Below, one piece after another: positions 46,498 through 59,026 of a stretch of 64,000 bases of DNA (the first letter of the stretch is position 1; each line of letters opens with the position of its first letter). A program made the translations under genes and the position numbers. The stretch is from Uloborus plumipes (lineage: Eukaryota > Arthropoda > Arachnida > Araneae > Uloboridae): assembly GCA_038373865.1 (NCBI GenBank), contig JAXGGA010004430.1, positions 24,558 to 88,557 of the forward strand, given 5' to 3'. A model generated the notes under the pieces. The model saw only the letters and a program-made list of their open reading frames with translations. It had not been told where the DNA came from and searched no databases.

Positions 46498-49400
46498 TAG
46501 AGGCCAAAGCAATGTGTATTCTCCAGTAGTATATTGACCTTCCTACATTATGGCATGGATTAGATTGCCTTAAGATTGGTTCGTATGCGGACAGCATGCG
46601 ACGTTAAATTTGTGATAACTTCCACCAGTTTTTTTATTAAGGTAATCAATCTACCGTTGCGTACCCAAGTGACGCAGAACATTTATTCGCATCAAGGATT
46701 TTACAATAGGCTTTGCATCACTATTTGCATCACTGAATCTTTAAGTGTAAAACTATCGTTCGAAGGTATCATTTTAGTTTTAATTATTTGTAAAATTCGA
46801 ACTTGAAAAACTCAATTTTTCACATTCGTTATTTTAGCATGGTGCCAACGAAATGGTAGAAGGAAGTCTTCTATGTTTTGAGTTAACAAGAAATGGCATC
46901 ACAGTGAACACTAGTTACTTGAATCAACTGCTTCAATGAATCAAATTGCCAAAAACAACCGAATCGAGCTTTAAGATTAAAGTTAAAAACCAACATAAAA
47001 AAGCACAAATTATCACGAAAATACAGCATATAGCTTTTTCGTGATAATCTGTGCTTTATTTGCGTTGGTTCTTAACTTTAATCATATGTTAGCGCAAAGT
47101 TAGTTGATCATTTTTCCTTTAAATCCTGCTTTATTATTGTTTGCCGCTTCATTAAATCAGCCACTTTTTTGAACCAAAATAGTTTAGAATAAACGTGATT
47201 CGTATGAGCGGCGGCCGCTGCAGTAGCCTTGGTCGGTGCTGCTATACAGCATGATTTAGAAAAACATTTCAATAGAAGTGTACTACAGGGTTTGAAATTT
47301 GCCAGCGCACTCACACACACACATTTTACATAGCTTTCTTCCACCTTGCATTTTTTTTACTTCTCACTGCTTCATACGTCAATGAGCAACAGTTTGGGCT
47401 TTCGCTATTATTTTGTCGAAGTATAAAAGAGCATGCTAAAAGTGTATTTAGACGAATATAAAAAGGGATAGAGGGAGAATAATGCTCGATAATAATGCCA
47501 AGGGAGAAATTATCACAATTGCTCTCTTGTAATTGACAAAAATGTTTCTAATCGTAATTACTATTATTATAAGCACAATTAACTTGAAGTATCTTATAGA
47601 GCTTACTAATAAACTTCTAGCTAATTAGAAACAAATATGTATGAAAGTACTTTCAATTATAGATTTTTTTTTTAATTCGATAGTTGAAAATATAATTATC
47701 TTTATTGTAATATTTTCAGTTATGGGATTATTGATAGTTATTATACTATATTATTTATAGGAATTGTACTGTAGCAAGGAAAATAAGTTAAATTGCTAAG
47801 CTCAAGTTAGAGATGGTTTTCTCAAAATAGTTTGAGTTCAGTCTATAGAAAGAAATCATTTTCAGAGTTCTTGTTTAAAAGCTATCTATTTTTCTCGAAA
47901 GTAAAGGAGAGTTGTACTAGAGAGAATTAAAAACTCTGAGGATGTTTCGGTTTCAACTTTCAGTAAATTGGCAAAAATGTCTTTTGCTCTAAGTGGAAAA
48001 GAATACTTCTTCAGAAGAAGCAATCGATTAGGAAACTGGGGAAAAAACCTCAATCAAGAAACGCTTCGGAAAAAATCGCAGTGGTTGAGTAGAATGGTTT
48101 TATCTTGTGGGGATAAGTGGAATAGATCTCTCTTTAAATTTTAAATCTCACTTTGCAACGGAAAAGGAAATCTGGAGATAAAAAAGCAAGGAAAGTGATT
48201 TACTGAAATTTGAAAGCTTCAACTTAGTTCTTTTGCATTCTTTTTTTAAAGGAATTGCCTAAACTTACTCTCTAAAGTAAGAAATATAAACTATCTAGGG
48301 AACAATTTTCAAAACTATCAATAAAATCATTTTTATACCAAATAGTAAAAATATTTTTCCGGAGCTAAAATGTTTTCTTTTCTCTCTTTCTCTGAGCAAT
48401 TTCCTCACCAAATTCTCAACGTTGTGAGGGAACTGTCCTTTCTTTTTCACTATCAGTTTTCTCCTAAGTGAATTCCAATTGACGAAAATGCTGCAGTTTA
48501 TAAAATGTAATAATATTCACCTACTAATCATTATTTTTCTACATTAATGTGAAATTTATCTTATTTTATTTGCATTTAGCTATTTATTCATTCACTATTT
48601 ATGGTACGAAAGTCCAGACAGATTAAAGCAACTAATATTTCAATTAGGCCTTTTTGCTATCAAAAAGAATTACAAACTACTTAATGTTTTTAGCTCTGGC
48701 ATGATTTTATTTTGAAATTTGTTGTCCCAAAAAGGAATATAAGTCAGTTGTTACGATGACGTACAAACGATTAAAATCTTAACTAGTCAATGCGCAAAAT
48801 TTGCCCCATTCAGAGAGACCGACTGTGTATGTATGAAAATGGAAAATCTATTTTGCATAGAAATGCCATTACTAATGATACACGTTCACAAAATTTGTAG
48901 TAGCTGTGAACTATCGATTAACTAAAATGTTCACAGCAGCGTGCATATTCCATCACTGTGAATAATCGAGACAATTTCCGGTGTTGTGTTTAACTATCTG
49001 TAAATTTCGGAGTTGAGTTGCATGTATTCAATAAATATACAAGAATAATGAAAAGTACGAAAAGTGGAAAGGAAATAATGCTGGACTTATTGTAATTATT
49101 TTTCTTAACTTTAATCATTCTTTTCGCTTTTCTTAACATTTTATTTTAAAACATTTAAGTTTCTGAAATATTAATAATGGATTTATTTTCTCATTGAAGG
49201 TTAATACTTCAACATAGTTGAATCTTAAATATTGCGGTTTAACATATGAAGGGTAAAAAGATTTAATTACACTTCATTATTTGCTATTGATGCTATTAAA
49301 GGTATAATCATGTGAAACCTATTAATTATTTGATTATGATCATCTTCTTATTAATTCACTGCAACACTTTGTCAATTACTTGTAATAAACAAAAATCATG

Positions 49401-50592
49401 AAACGTAAAAACCTTAACTGCTAATACATTTAGCTAAATGAAACCGAAAAACGCTACAACAAAATGAGGTTTAATAATTAGTTCAGTTTTAAACACATCC
49501 AATGCCAACGGTTTATGAATTCGTGAGTCTTCCAAGTTAACTTGTAGTTCGAAATAGGAAGGGTTAAGAACATTAGTTTTACTTCATTTCTTGTTAGTGG
49601 TGCTATCAAAGATATCGTACACCATGAATTAACTGGGCACATCATTTTTTTCCTTAATCTATGGTATTTTTGTGTTAATCCAAAATAGAAAGTGCCCTTT
49701 TCATTCTCGGTGTGCGATATGATCACATGATTTAACTAAATAGAAACCCGAAAACAAGCGACCAAAAGAGAACAACTACATTTCTTCAAAAAATGGGAGA
49801 TTTCCCATTCTTTCCTCCCTAATGGTTAGACTTTCGAGATTTTTTTTTTTTTTTCAAATAACAATATTAAGGCTCACTTTAGATCTAGATTTCAAATGCA
49901 GAATCTTTTCGCGTGTTATACATTTATAACATTTTTATTTCACATAAAAAACATAACTAAGAAAATCATTGAGAAAGTCAGAACTTTTATTTTCTTCTGA
50001 GGCAGGAAAGTAAGTCACTCTGATCAAATCACAGACTTTACCGTAATTTGTGTAAAAATTAGAACCCACTATGTGTCTATAAGTGATACGTCTAGAGGGA
50101 AAACTATAGAAATGAACTCTAATGCTATTTTATATAGAAATGAGTGCAAAATGAACTCTAATCCTCCTGACTTTTCCTATAACTGTACGATTAGCAAAAA
50201 AAGTAAGGAAACACAACTAGACTATAATTTCTTTATAACCTAGTGTTATACCACCAAAAACAATTATGTAAAAGAATTCCGCTGAATAAAACTGCTTTCA
50301 ACTAGTGTTGAGTTGAATTATTTCCTAAAACATTTCGAAGATTTAGATAGAGGAAACACTTAATGGAGCGAGATTTTAAATAAAAGCATATTTCCATCCA
50401 GCTCAAATTTTTAAGCAAATTTCATCTAATACAAAAAAATCGGGTCTTTATAAAAGAAATGTCACTAAAAAATGCAAAGTTGCATTCGTTAATAATGCAT
50501 AATATTGACAATTGCAAAATCTTTCCCTGTAACGGAACGCATCTATTTTTTTTTTTTTTAATCAATATCGAAATAAAAACACCCATTTCTAC
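46498..50592. other. AT-rich DNA with one hairpin element
   Basis: No gene recognised. The ORF at 47108-47344 (minus) includes an Ala-rich stretch from a GCGGCGGCCGCTGCAG tract but has no domain. The hairpin 46975-47083 is listed separately. Confidence 0.4.
46975..47083. repeat. Long hairpin (foldback), ~47-bp arms
   Basis: The left arm 46975-47021 (GATTAAAGTTAAAAACCAAC...TTATCACGAAAA) pairs with the right arm 47035-47083 over almost its whole length, leaving a 13-base loop TACAGCATATAGC. TTA/TA sequences lie on both sides. It may be a small foldback MITE. A transcript would form a precursor-like hairpin. Confidence 0.8.
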
Positions 50593-50620
50593 TAGTATCT
50601 ACTTATATTAAAAACTGAGT

Positions 50621-50687
50621 ATCTTTCTAACTATCTTTCTTTCTAACTATCTTTCTTTCTAACTATCTTTCTTTCTATCTTTCTATG
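50621..50687 (+). repeat. 16-bp minisatellite AACTATCTTTCTTTCT
   Basis: About four units, starting with a shortened ATCTTTCT unit and ending TATCTTTCT. Confidence 0.9.
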
Positions 50688-51146
50688 TCACGCTTCTTTC
50701 TCCTGAACGCCAATGAACTGAAAGTCGAACCAGGTACCGATAGATAGGTAATTTTTCAAGCTTCTTTAGTTTCAATTGATATAATTATACGATTTTAATT
50801 AGCGAAGATATCAATTAATAAGTAGTCAAGTTTAAAGCGATTAAGCCTAATAAATGATTAAATATGAAATCCATTCTTGCAAACCGTCGTTGCTATGAAA
50901 CAGTGATAACAATGATAATGAGAATTTTGAATGAAGGCTTAACTAAATCAAACACGAAACTCATAAGCGGGCCACTTACGTAGAATTTTTATCGCTAGCT
51001 ACTGGTAATATTTTAAAACATTCATTTGTTGAAAAGAAATCTACTTATATTAAAAACTGAGTGTCTATGTCTGCTTTTTAGCCTACTTTCCCGTTAAAAA
51101 TAAAAGAAAGACGAAAAAAGTATTAAAAGTAGCTTACAGCATCTAA

Positions 51147-51232
51147 AAAATATCGCCAAGTCCAAAAAATATCGCCAAGTTAAAAAAAATATCGCCAAGT
51201 CCAAAAAATATCGCCAAATTAAAAAAATAAAG
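51147..51232. repeat. Four-copy ~20-bp tandem repeat
   Basis: ATATCGCCAAGTCCAAAAA alternates with ATATCGCCAAGTTAAAAAA. The minus-strand ORF at 51143-51544 reads this as a repeated F-F-N-L-A-I-F-F-G-L-G-D-I and is not a gene. Confidence 0.85.
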
Positions 51233-51339
51233 AGGTAAAATGAATATCGAAAAATTAAAAATTTGAAAGTAGGGTATTGAGATGGGGAATTTGTGTGTCG
51301 GTCTGTCAGTCGGTCGGTCGGTCTGTCGGTCTGTCTGTC

Positions 51340-52215
51340 CTCCCCCTAATAACTTTTGAATGAACATTCCGATTTGGATAAACTTTTTTTTGTTGGAAAG
51401 ATCTCGGCGAGTACAGCTCATTCCCATATTTGATTTTTTGATTTGGACAATTTTTGGTTCAATTTTGAGCCGTTTAAACAACCGGTTCCGCGATACTAAC
51501 TTTTGAATGAACAGTCCGATTTGAACAAACTTTTTTTTGTTCAAAAGATCTTTTCAAGGATACTTCATTCCCGTATCTACATTTTCGATTTGAACAATTT
51601 TTCGTTCAACATTGAACCGTTCAAACAAGCTGTCACCCCTAATAACTTTTGAGGTAATAGTCCGATTTAAACAAACTTTTTTTTGTTCGAAAGATCTCGG
51701 CAAGGATACTTCATTACCGTATTTAAATTTTCAATGTGAACCTTTTTTTCGTTCAACATTGAACCTTTCAAGCAACCTTTCCCCACCTAATAACTTTTAA
51801 GTGAACCGTCCGAATTGAATAAACTTTTTTTTGTTCGAAAGATCTTTTAAAGGATACTTCATTCCCGTATCTACATTTTCGATTTGAACAATTTTTCGTT
51901 CAACATTGAACCGTTCAAACAAGCTCTCACCCCAATATCTTTTGAGGTAATAGTCCGATTTAAACAAACTTTTTTTTGTTCGAAAGATCTCGGCAAGGAT
52001 ACTTCATTACCGTATTTAAATTTTCAATGTGAACCTTTTTTTCGTTCAACATTGAACCTTTCTAGCAACCTTTCTCCACCTAATAACTTTTAAGTGAACC
52101 GTCTGAATTCAATAAACTTTTTTTGTTCGAAAGATCTCGGAGAGACTCATTCCCATATTTCACTTTTCAATTTGAACCATTTTTCGTTCAATGATGAACC
52201 GTTCAGAAAATTTTT
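51340..52215 (+). repeat. ~147-bp minisatellite, six units, dimeric higher order
   Basis: The marker AATAACTTTTGA/A begins units near 51348, 51495, 51641, 51789, 51944 and 52082. Spacing is 138-155 bases. Units 2+3 match units 4+5 much better than neighbours match each other, giving a ~290-base higher-order period. Each unit contains AACTTTTTTTTGTTCGAAAG, a GATCT, and TTTTTCGTTCAACATTGAAC. Two ORFs (51612-51800 and 51884-52093) share about 50 identical residues only because of this repeat. Confidence 0.9.
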
Positions 52216-53087
52216 TAACATGAGCGCATATTGAGAAATTTAAATTGAATGTTGATTCTGAACTTAAAGGCGGATTTCCTTCAAACTAACTTTGTAAGAA
52301 AACGGTTTTGATAAAAACTTTATGTTAAGTACTTTTCTGAAAAATCTTCTGTAAGGACTCTGATTCCGACTCCGACTCCGCAAACATGGCGGAAATGCAG
52401 GCTCAGAAAAAAATGACTGACTGGGCAGACGATGTTTTGTTTATTTATTCTTTTTTTTTTTGTTTAATTAATTATTATTACTTTTATTTATTTATTTTTT
52501 TTTTGGCAGACGATATTTTTTTTTGATTACAAAAATTGTTCATTCACTAAAGCATTTTATTCTTTATTTATATTTAATAACTGGCAACGGATTAAAAATA
52601 AATTTCGAGACATTTTATTAACGAACGAGGTTTTTTTTCTTTCTTTGATAAAATGTGTTTTGATGTTCTTTGTACTTTTATTTTATTTATTACTTTTTTC
52701 CTTTTGAAAACGATTGTGAAATTTTTCTACGGAAGAACTATAACAGTTTCATTCTTTAAAAGGTGTGACAAAACTTTATTTACTCATTTATTTACTTTTT
52801 ACGTGTTCATTTTATCTGATGAGAGGGGTATATTTTGCTTTTAGAAATCAGCTTTAAGTGCTATAAAGGTATGTTTGACATAATTTTCAGTTTCAGATAT
52901 TCAAGAGAATATTGATTAGATGCTAGAATGCCGATGTCGATGTACGGGAAAGTAGGCTCGTTTAGTTCTTGACAGAACTTCTTGTTTCCTTTGAGCGAGC
53001 TGAACTTACTGAAACTCTCCTCACCATCTTGAAAGCGCGAAGCATCTCAATAATTCGAATGATTTTTTTAATATAGGAAAAAAGTAA

Positions 53088-53175
53088 AGGCGTGAAGCGC
53101 CTGTAAGCGAGCCGCCTTGGCGGGGAGTAATTTCTTTAAATTTTTTTCTCACTACTTTCAGGGCACGAAGTGCCC
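53088..53175. repeat. Run of three GC-rich hairpins
   Basis: AGGCG-TGAAG-CGCCT (53088-53102), CCGCC-TT-GGCGG (53112-53123) and GGGCAC-GAA-GTGCCC (53161-53175). Two have GAA in the loop. They lie just before the right end of the repeat complex. Confidence 0.8.
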
Positions 53176-53205
53176 GTGCAACGCCGGGCCACGTGCGTGG
53201 TATGT

Positions 53206-54237
53206 CTTGAAATCGAATGAACATTAAATTCTATCAAATAATATAACTTCAGAATGAGGTAAAAGTTAGAGAGGGGAGTCGTTATGCATCAACATGCCGC
53301 AGGAAGCTAATCTAGCTGCCCTGGCAGCTAGTTCTTATAGTAAAAAGAGAGCTACAACTTGGTACAACAATTTTGAAGGCTCGTTTATCTTATCTTTAAG
53401 GAGTTTTCAGCCCTGGATTATCGATTGCACCCTTATAACATATAGCTTCAAATTTGCCACATTGTTTTACTTATATTTTTAACACATGGCTCTCTTGTTT
53501 ATACAGAAATTATACCTCGAACCGAAGCTTAAAAGAGCGATATTTCAAATTTATAAGTTATCTTACGTTTACAGGCTTTCAGTGTTTCATATAATGGATA
53601 TGTATGTGTGTGTGTTGGTTTGTTTCCAGGGATTGATGAAAACGGAGGTTGATCAAATCCCTAAGGTAGGTGATAAATTCGTGAAAGTTGTTAACATCAC
53701 AACTCTGTGGGGTGATTTCCCCAGAGAAAGTAAGTAATACGACCAGATCCCTCAACTCTTTTAGTGGAAAGATAAAATAATATTGTATAGATATGAAGAG
53801 TATTTATTTAATTAACCATGCATTTAAATGCAATAAAGTAAGTAATCTAACAATAGTCATTGAAACACAACTTATGTATTTGAAACTAATTAACAAAATT
53901 AATATCTATTGAAGCAGTGATTTTTGAAAACAAAAGGACAGTTTTAGTGACATTCCACAGAATTGTATTCAAGCATCGACTTGGGTAATAATGGCAAACA
54001 CAGTGCACTAATATTTAATGCACTATAGTAAAGGGGAGCGGTAACAAACTTAACATAGAGCTGTAAGAATCCTGGATTGTTAACTCATCTTTTCATTAAA
54101 ACAGTTGAAGGATTTGATAAAAACTTCACTCCGTATTGGGGATCCCCCCACAGAGTTGAAACTTTATCATCGTTGAGTAGAACCTCTAAATAAAAAATTT
54201 TATTAAATATCCTTTTTTGTCATATCCCCGTGTCAAG
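53206..54237. other. Region holding the one candidate exon
   Basis: Apart from 53630-53729, nothing is supported. The ORF at 53294-53482 overlaps an imperfect palindrome CTAGCTGCC-CT-GGCAGCTAG (53314-53333) and has no domain. Confidence 0.4.
53630..53729 (+). CDS. Candidate internal exon, unknown gene
   Basis: This 100-base stretch is preceded by a T/G-rich tract ending TTTGTTTCCAG and followed by GTAAGTAA, close to ideal acceptor and donor signals. In frame it reads G-L-M-K-T-E-V-D-Q-I-P-K-V-G-D-K-F-V, then K-V-V-N-I-T-T-L-W-G-D-F-P-R-E-S, a balanced, non-repetitive composition unlike the AT-driven ORFs elsewhere in the window. Length 100 means it would change phase (33 codons plus one base). 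The frame is also open upstream through the supposed intron for about 140 bases, so openness alone is weak evidence. I do not recognise the protein family. No partner exon was found in the window, and large introns would be expected in such a genome. It could be chance. Confidence 0.35.
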
Positions 54238-54492
54238 GGCTGGCAATTTGGGGAGTGCTGCTTCACTTTTCCAACTGTACCGTAATTTGGGGTGAAGTCC
54301 GACTTCCACAGTACACGCATGCCATAGAGACCCGTTTATAGGGTAGGCAACCTTTCACAGCACAACAACACATTCACACAAAGAAAGAACAATCAAAAGG
54401 AGAGAGAAATTACATCCGTGCCCGAACCGGGATTCGAACTAGATTCGTAGTGAAATTTCTCTGACCGCCGGACAAGATTGCCGAAATCATAT
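54238..54492 (-). mobile_element. tRNA-derived SINE, family A
   Basis: Minus-strand copy closely similar to 32487-32743. The head (reverse of GATTGCCGAAATCAT...ACCGCCGGACAAG) is more diverged, box B is present as the complement of GGGATTCGAACT, and the tail carries CACTTTTCCAACTGTACC. It lacks the 173-base duplication of the 39.6-kb copy. Confidence 0.8.
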
Positions 54493-57400
54493 CCTCTTGA
54501 CGTATACATATATGAGCCGCGTATAGTACTCAACCCTTGTATTTACAATTATCTCCAAGAATTTGAAACTTTTAATAGAAATATTTTCGAATATAAGGAA
54601 TCATTATGGATTATATTATGAAGTACCACTTTGAAAAAATGTATTAAGAAAAAATTGATTTGCACGTGTTGCAGTTGTCATTGTGTAGATGACTCGTGCA
54701 CAACGTACAGTTTTTTAGTTACGAATTCTTTCCTGCCATATTTTTCCCCATTTTACACTTTACATGAATTCACTCCAACGTCCTTACACTAACGACTGGC
54801 TGTAAGCTATTCTGGCATTAAAAACCACTTCCACCGAAATTTATATTTTAAGTGTACTTAATTTCTTTTTCGATTTTCATCAAACTAAACATCTTAAAGT
54901 TCTGGCCACAATTCTAACAGAAATTTAACGTTTAAAGTACAACATTCCCGGGAAAAAATCGAATCCGTGTTGTCCAGAAATTACGTTTTCTATTTCTATC
55001 ACGTCACTCGCATCACATAAAATAATAAAAGCACACAAAACATTTCCCCCCCAGCGCAGATGCAATACAAATATCAGCCACGCTAAAAGAGCAGAAACTA
55101 AGTATTATAACTCCATGAAATTGAATTCAAGGCAGATCCTAAACGAGTCGTTAAAAGTGCCTCGGGCTTCCAAATAACCGATGAAATGCTGCTGGAAGGA
55201 AGGGTCTTTTACACTTTTACTCCAGTTATTGATTTAGTATTCTGCCCGTTTCCTCTCCTATTCTTAAATAACATTTATAAGCATTCCTTCGAGAAAAAAT
55301 GGACCTAAGTTAAGTTCCCATTGCTAGTTAAGAAAAAAAAAGAATTGAAGTGTATGGGTTCATTCTCGTGATAGCAGTACAAAACATGACCCTTTTTAAT
55401 CAATTTTAACCATAAAACCAATTAATTAATTTTTATTTGTTTTCCATTTACCTGTGTGTAATTAAGTATCAACGGCTTATACCTAAGAACGATTAAAAAC
55501 TATATCGACTGTTCCACTACATACAGAGAGAGTAACAGAGACATTCGAAAAGAAAAGGTATAATTACAGTACAAGCATAAAAAATATGATTATAAAACTG
55601 TTATTCTACTGGGAATCCTAAGAAAAGGAACTTTATTTTTATGATTAATACAAATGTCAACTGTATACATTCAATAACTCAGTTAGAAAGGAAAAAACAC
55701 TTCTGGTGTTTGTTGGACGGAACATTCAAAGTGGAAGAAACTACTTTGACTCTTTAAGCATATTATCAGACTCAATTTAATTATTTATTTTAATTTCAAA
55801 ATGGGCTGCAATGAAGTGAACAATTAACCACAAGAACCCCAAGGATATAACTTTCTAAAGTAAGTTTCCTCAAGTAAATATACTTTCTTAAGACTTACCT
55901 ATCTTTCTTTTTTTTTCAAATAGCATTATTATTTGAAAGATGTAATTTAATTGATCTTTCATAATTTTGCAGTATTTTAACATGATCTAGAATCGTTTTT
56001 ACAATTTAAGTTAAGGTACCTGATATTTTCCTTATTCCACAACAAAACATTTTCAAACAACGCATAAATTACTTAAGTACAGACCACTCGTACTTGAATA
56101 CACATTTTAATGGAAAATAAATAAAAGAAGATTAATTACCGGTAACTATTAAAATTGATCTTAAAAAATTGACAAATTTCGAACGTATTTTGGACTGCTT
56201 TCTCGAGAATGATCAATATGAGGCTAGCAGTTATTTGAAAAAAAATGACATATTAACTGATGCATTTAAAAATTGATTTTTAAGGCGTACGATATATTGA
56301 ATAACAAGAATAGATATCCGATGAAATTCGACGTTGAACAAAATGGTTGTCACAAAATGTTATTAATATTTAGATAAGTTGAGTAAGATATTCTTATAAA
56401 ATGAATGAAACTTACGCGGTTTTGGGTGAAAGCATTTTTCAAAAAATCTGAAGAAAGGGAATGAAGCAAAATTCAAATAGGAAATGTGCGGCAAAGTGAT
56501 ATAGTGGGGCAAACTGAATGGTAAAATATTTTCAGTTTGCAGTACCACCTAACAGTATTTTAACTAAATTTCAAAGCATATAGTTGATTCCAGCCAAAAA
56601 ATAAATAAGTCTAAAGATTAATATAAAAATAAAACAGATCATTTTCAAAATTTGATACACATATTGGAATATTCGAGGTTTATCAAAACTATTTCTTGTT
56701 ATTATAAACTAACAAGAAATGTTTTATTTTACAAAAACAAGATTATTATAAATTAATATTTTAAATGTTAATTCAGATCTGGTGCTATCCAGTGCAGAAT
56801 TTATTTAGTTCATAATATGAATATCTTGATTTTAAATGGTTTGTGCATTTTGTCGAGTGCACATAATCAAAGTGGATGGGGAATATATGGTATATCATTT
56901 TAAATGCATCCGTTTGACATACCTCATGCAGTAAGGCTCTGAAAAGGTGAAGCTTACCTTTGACGTTGCGAAGAAGAAATTCTCCTATGAGGATGCACAC
57001 AGTAGTGTAGAATTGACATAATTTCGCGGGGTATCCAATAAAACTTGTATTTACTCCTATTCAAATTTTCTTATCTATACGAACAGCAAAACAGCGTGTG
57101 AAAAAGTGGACGGGTTTATTTTTAAATTTTCTAACTCAGTTCTGGGAGGATTCAGACGCCATAGGCCCCCTCCTTGGCATCCATAAAAGATGTCATACTT
57201 TACTCAATGCTTATGATCCCTCCCCTCCCCCTCTTTCTCAGACTTCACTTTGCACTCTTCCCTTATCACGAATCAAATTATTTTAAATAAATATACTAGT
57301 ATAAAAAATGCTTGATGTGTGTGCGTGTGTGTCACATTTCTTCTTGCACCCCGCTTGTCACAAACTGTCATAACGTAATGAACTCTCCACCCCGTCAAAG

Positions 57401-58848
57401 TGTGAGACCATTTGCGGAGCCCCAAACTTAGAGAAGAGTGAAAATTCTCAATTTGCCGAATAAAATTCAAAATTTTTCGAATGATAGAGCACCAACAAAC
57501 ATTATACCACATCACACAACTATCTACATCTAAACAGAAGGTACTTTAGCCATCATCAAAATAAAAAAAGGGCAATACTATTTCCAATTTTAGAGAACTG
57601 CTAGATGAAACTAGTCAATTAAGAAAAAAAATCGGGAGGTCGCAGTGACCTCCCCCGATCTCCCTTCGAGGAACCCCTGGGCAGCTATGCAAAATGTTAC
57701 AAAATTTATGACACACGCTTGTAAAATATGTAATTTACAGGTGAAAATGAAATAAACGTATACAAAGATACAAGAGCTAACGTTATAACTTTTATTTCTG
57801 AATTTAGCATCCTTGATAACTAATTTTTGGTCTCAGCTGAAATCCATTTATATTTATGATGATATTTATTTAATCATTTTTCAGTTGCCAATTATGAAGT
57901 TGTAGCTGCTGTCAACTGGTACTTAATTAAGTAGGAATAAATATTTATCTTTCAATCCAGTTTCCGCAACTTTGTTAAATTTTAAGAGAAATATCGTTTT
58001 CTTCAAATGTATTCAGAGTCATGAATGACTTACTAAAACAAATCATTAAGTGCGCATCATATATTCTGTGTGGATGTCATAATTAAAATTTTAATTCCAA
58101 AAATATCATTTTTTTATTTTGTGTAAGAATTAACGTACCTAAAAATACACAAATCTCGAATACGGTAAAATATTATTTTCTCAATCACTCTAAAAGCTAA
58201 TTTTCAACGCTAATAAAATTTATTTCAATGCATTAAAGATATAAAAATTTTAATCATCTGTCATAACACTAAGCTTAAAGAATTTTCTGAGTTAATTGAC
58301 TCTTCGTAATCACGTATCGCGAACATTTCAAGCTTAGAGAAAATTTCACTTTATTTCTTAATAAATTATAAATCCTCCGCTCTCAATATTTATTTCAGAA
58401 GAATTTTCAGTTGAAGGTGCATTAAAGAAAAATGAAAAATGTTTCTCGAATACAAATTTGAGGCTAAATAGTTATTACGATTCGCTTCTTGATTTAATTT
58501 CTTTTAATTATATTTTGAATTCATGAACCTTTGACATTAAACATTGTTTTACTCTGAAAGTATGTAAAAGCATCGTCATACTGGTACGTTGTTTGAGAAG
58601 AAAGCAATTTGAAACAAAAAATGTTTATTTAAATAGTTATAGTTATTTTGTTTGGTTTCACCATTCAATTTGGAAGGGCTAGAGCAATCGTGGTATAAGT
58701 CTAAATATTTACAATTTAAGCTAAGCCTATTCAACATAGTTACTACAAATAATTTTTTCGTTTTTGAATCGCTATACAGGGTATCTCAGTTAAGTGTTTC
58801 AACTTTTCTGGAATGGCTATGATGCATTCTAAAATTCAAAATCATATA
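54493..58848. other. AT-rich DNA, no gene recognised
   Basis: Short ORFs only. A hairpin CGGGAGGTC-GCAGT-GACCTCCC lies at 57633-57655. TACAGGGTATCTCAGTTAAG near 58777 looks like one terminal repeat of a TA-target transposon, but no partner end was found. Confidence 0.4.
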
Positions 58849-59026
58849 CACTGCAAAAAATAAACCTTTATTTTTACAGTATAATACTGGCAGCAGAGGT
58901 TCCAGTTTAAAACTGTAAAATGCACCTAACAATTTTAGTTTATTACTGTAAAATTATCAATTTTTGGTTTATTACTATAAAATTAGCTGTATTGTACTGT
59001 AAAAACAACATTCATTTTTTACAGTG
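58849..59026. mobile_element. CACTGCAAAA-type MITE, copy 2
   Basis: Left CACTGCAAAAAATAAAC, right TTCATTTTTTACAGTG, inner TTTTTACAGTATAATACTGG and TACTGTAAAAACAACA. Same organisation as 46300-46497 and similar length (178 bp). Confidence 0.7.

Larger units (their letters stand above)
50593..53205 (+). mobile_element. Composite repeat complex (Helitron-like features unproven)
   Basis: CTACTTATATTAAAAACTGA occurs at 50600 and again at 51042, so a second copy starts inside or next to a first. The second contains the 20-bp array, a GTCG/GTCT run and the 147-bp minisatellite. AGCCTACTTTCCCGT (51080-51094) is exactly complementary to ACGGGAAAGTAGGCT (52944-52958). The right end has GC-rich hairpins and CCCGTGCAACGCCGGGCC (53173-53190). 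Similar ends are seen in dispersed arthropod repeats. No replicase or transposase is present and the class is undetermined. ORFs here are repeat translations. Confidence 0.55.

Noticed and set aside
47210..47225. GCGGCCGC (NotI site) next to CTGCAG, suggesting cloning-vector sequence
   Set aside because: No polylinker or vector backbone around it; the flanks are ordinary AT-rich genomic DNA.
51143..52093. Three ORFs with shared peptide blocks, at first sight a small protein family
   Set aside because: The identity is explained by the 20-bp and 147-bp tandem repeats.
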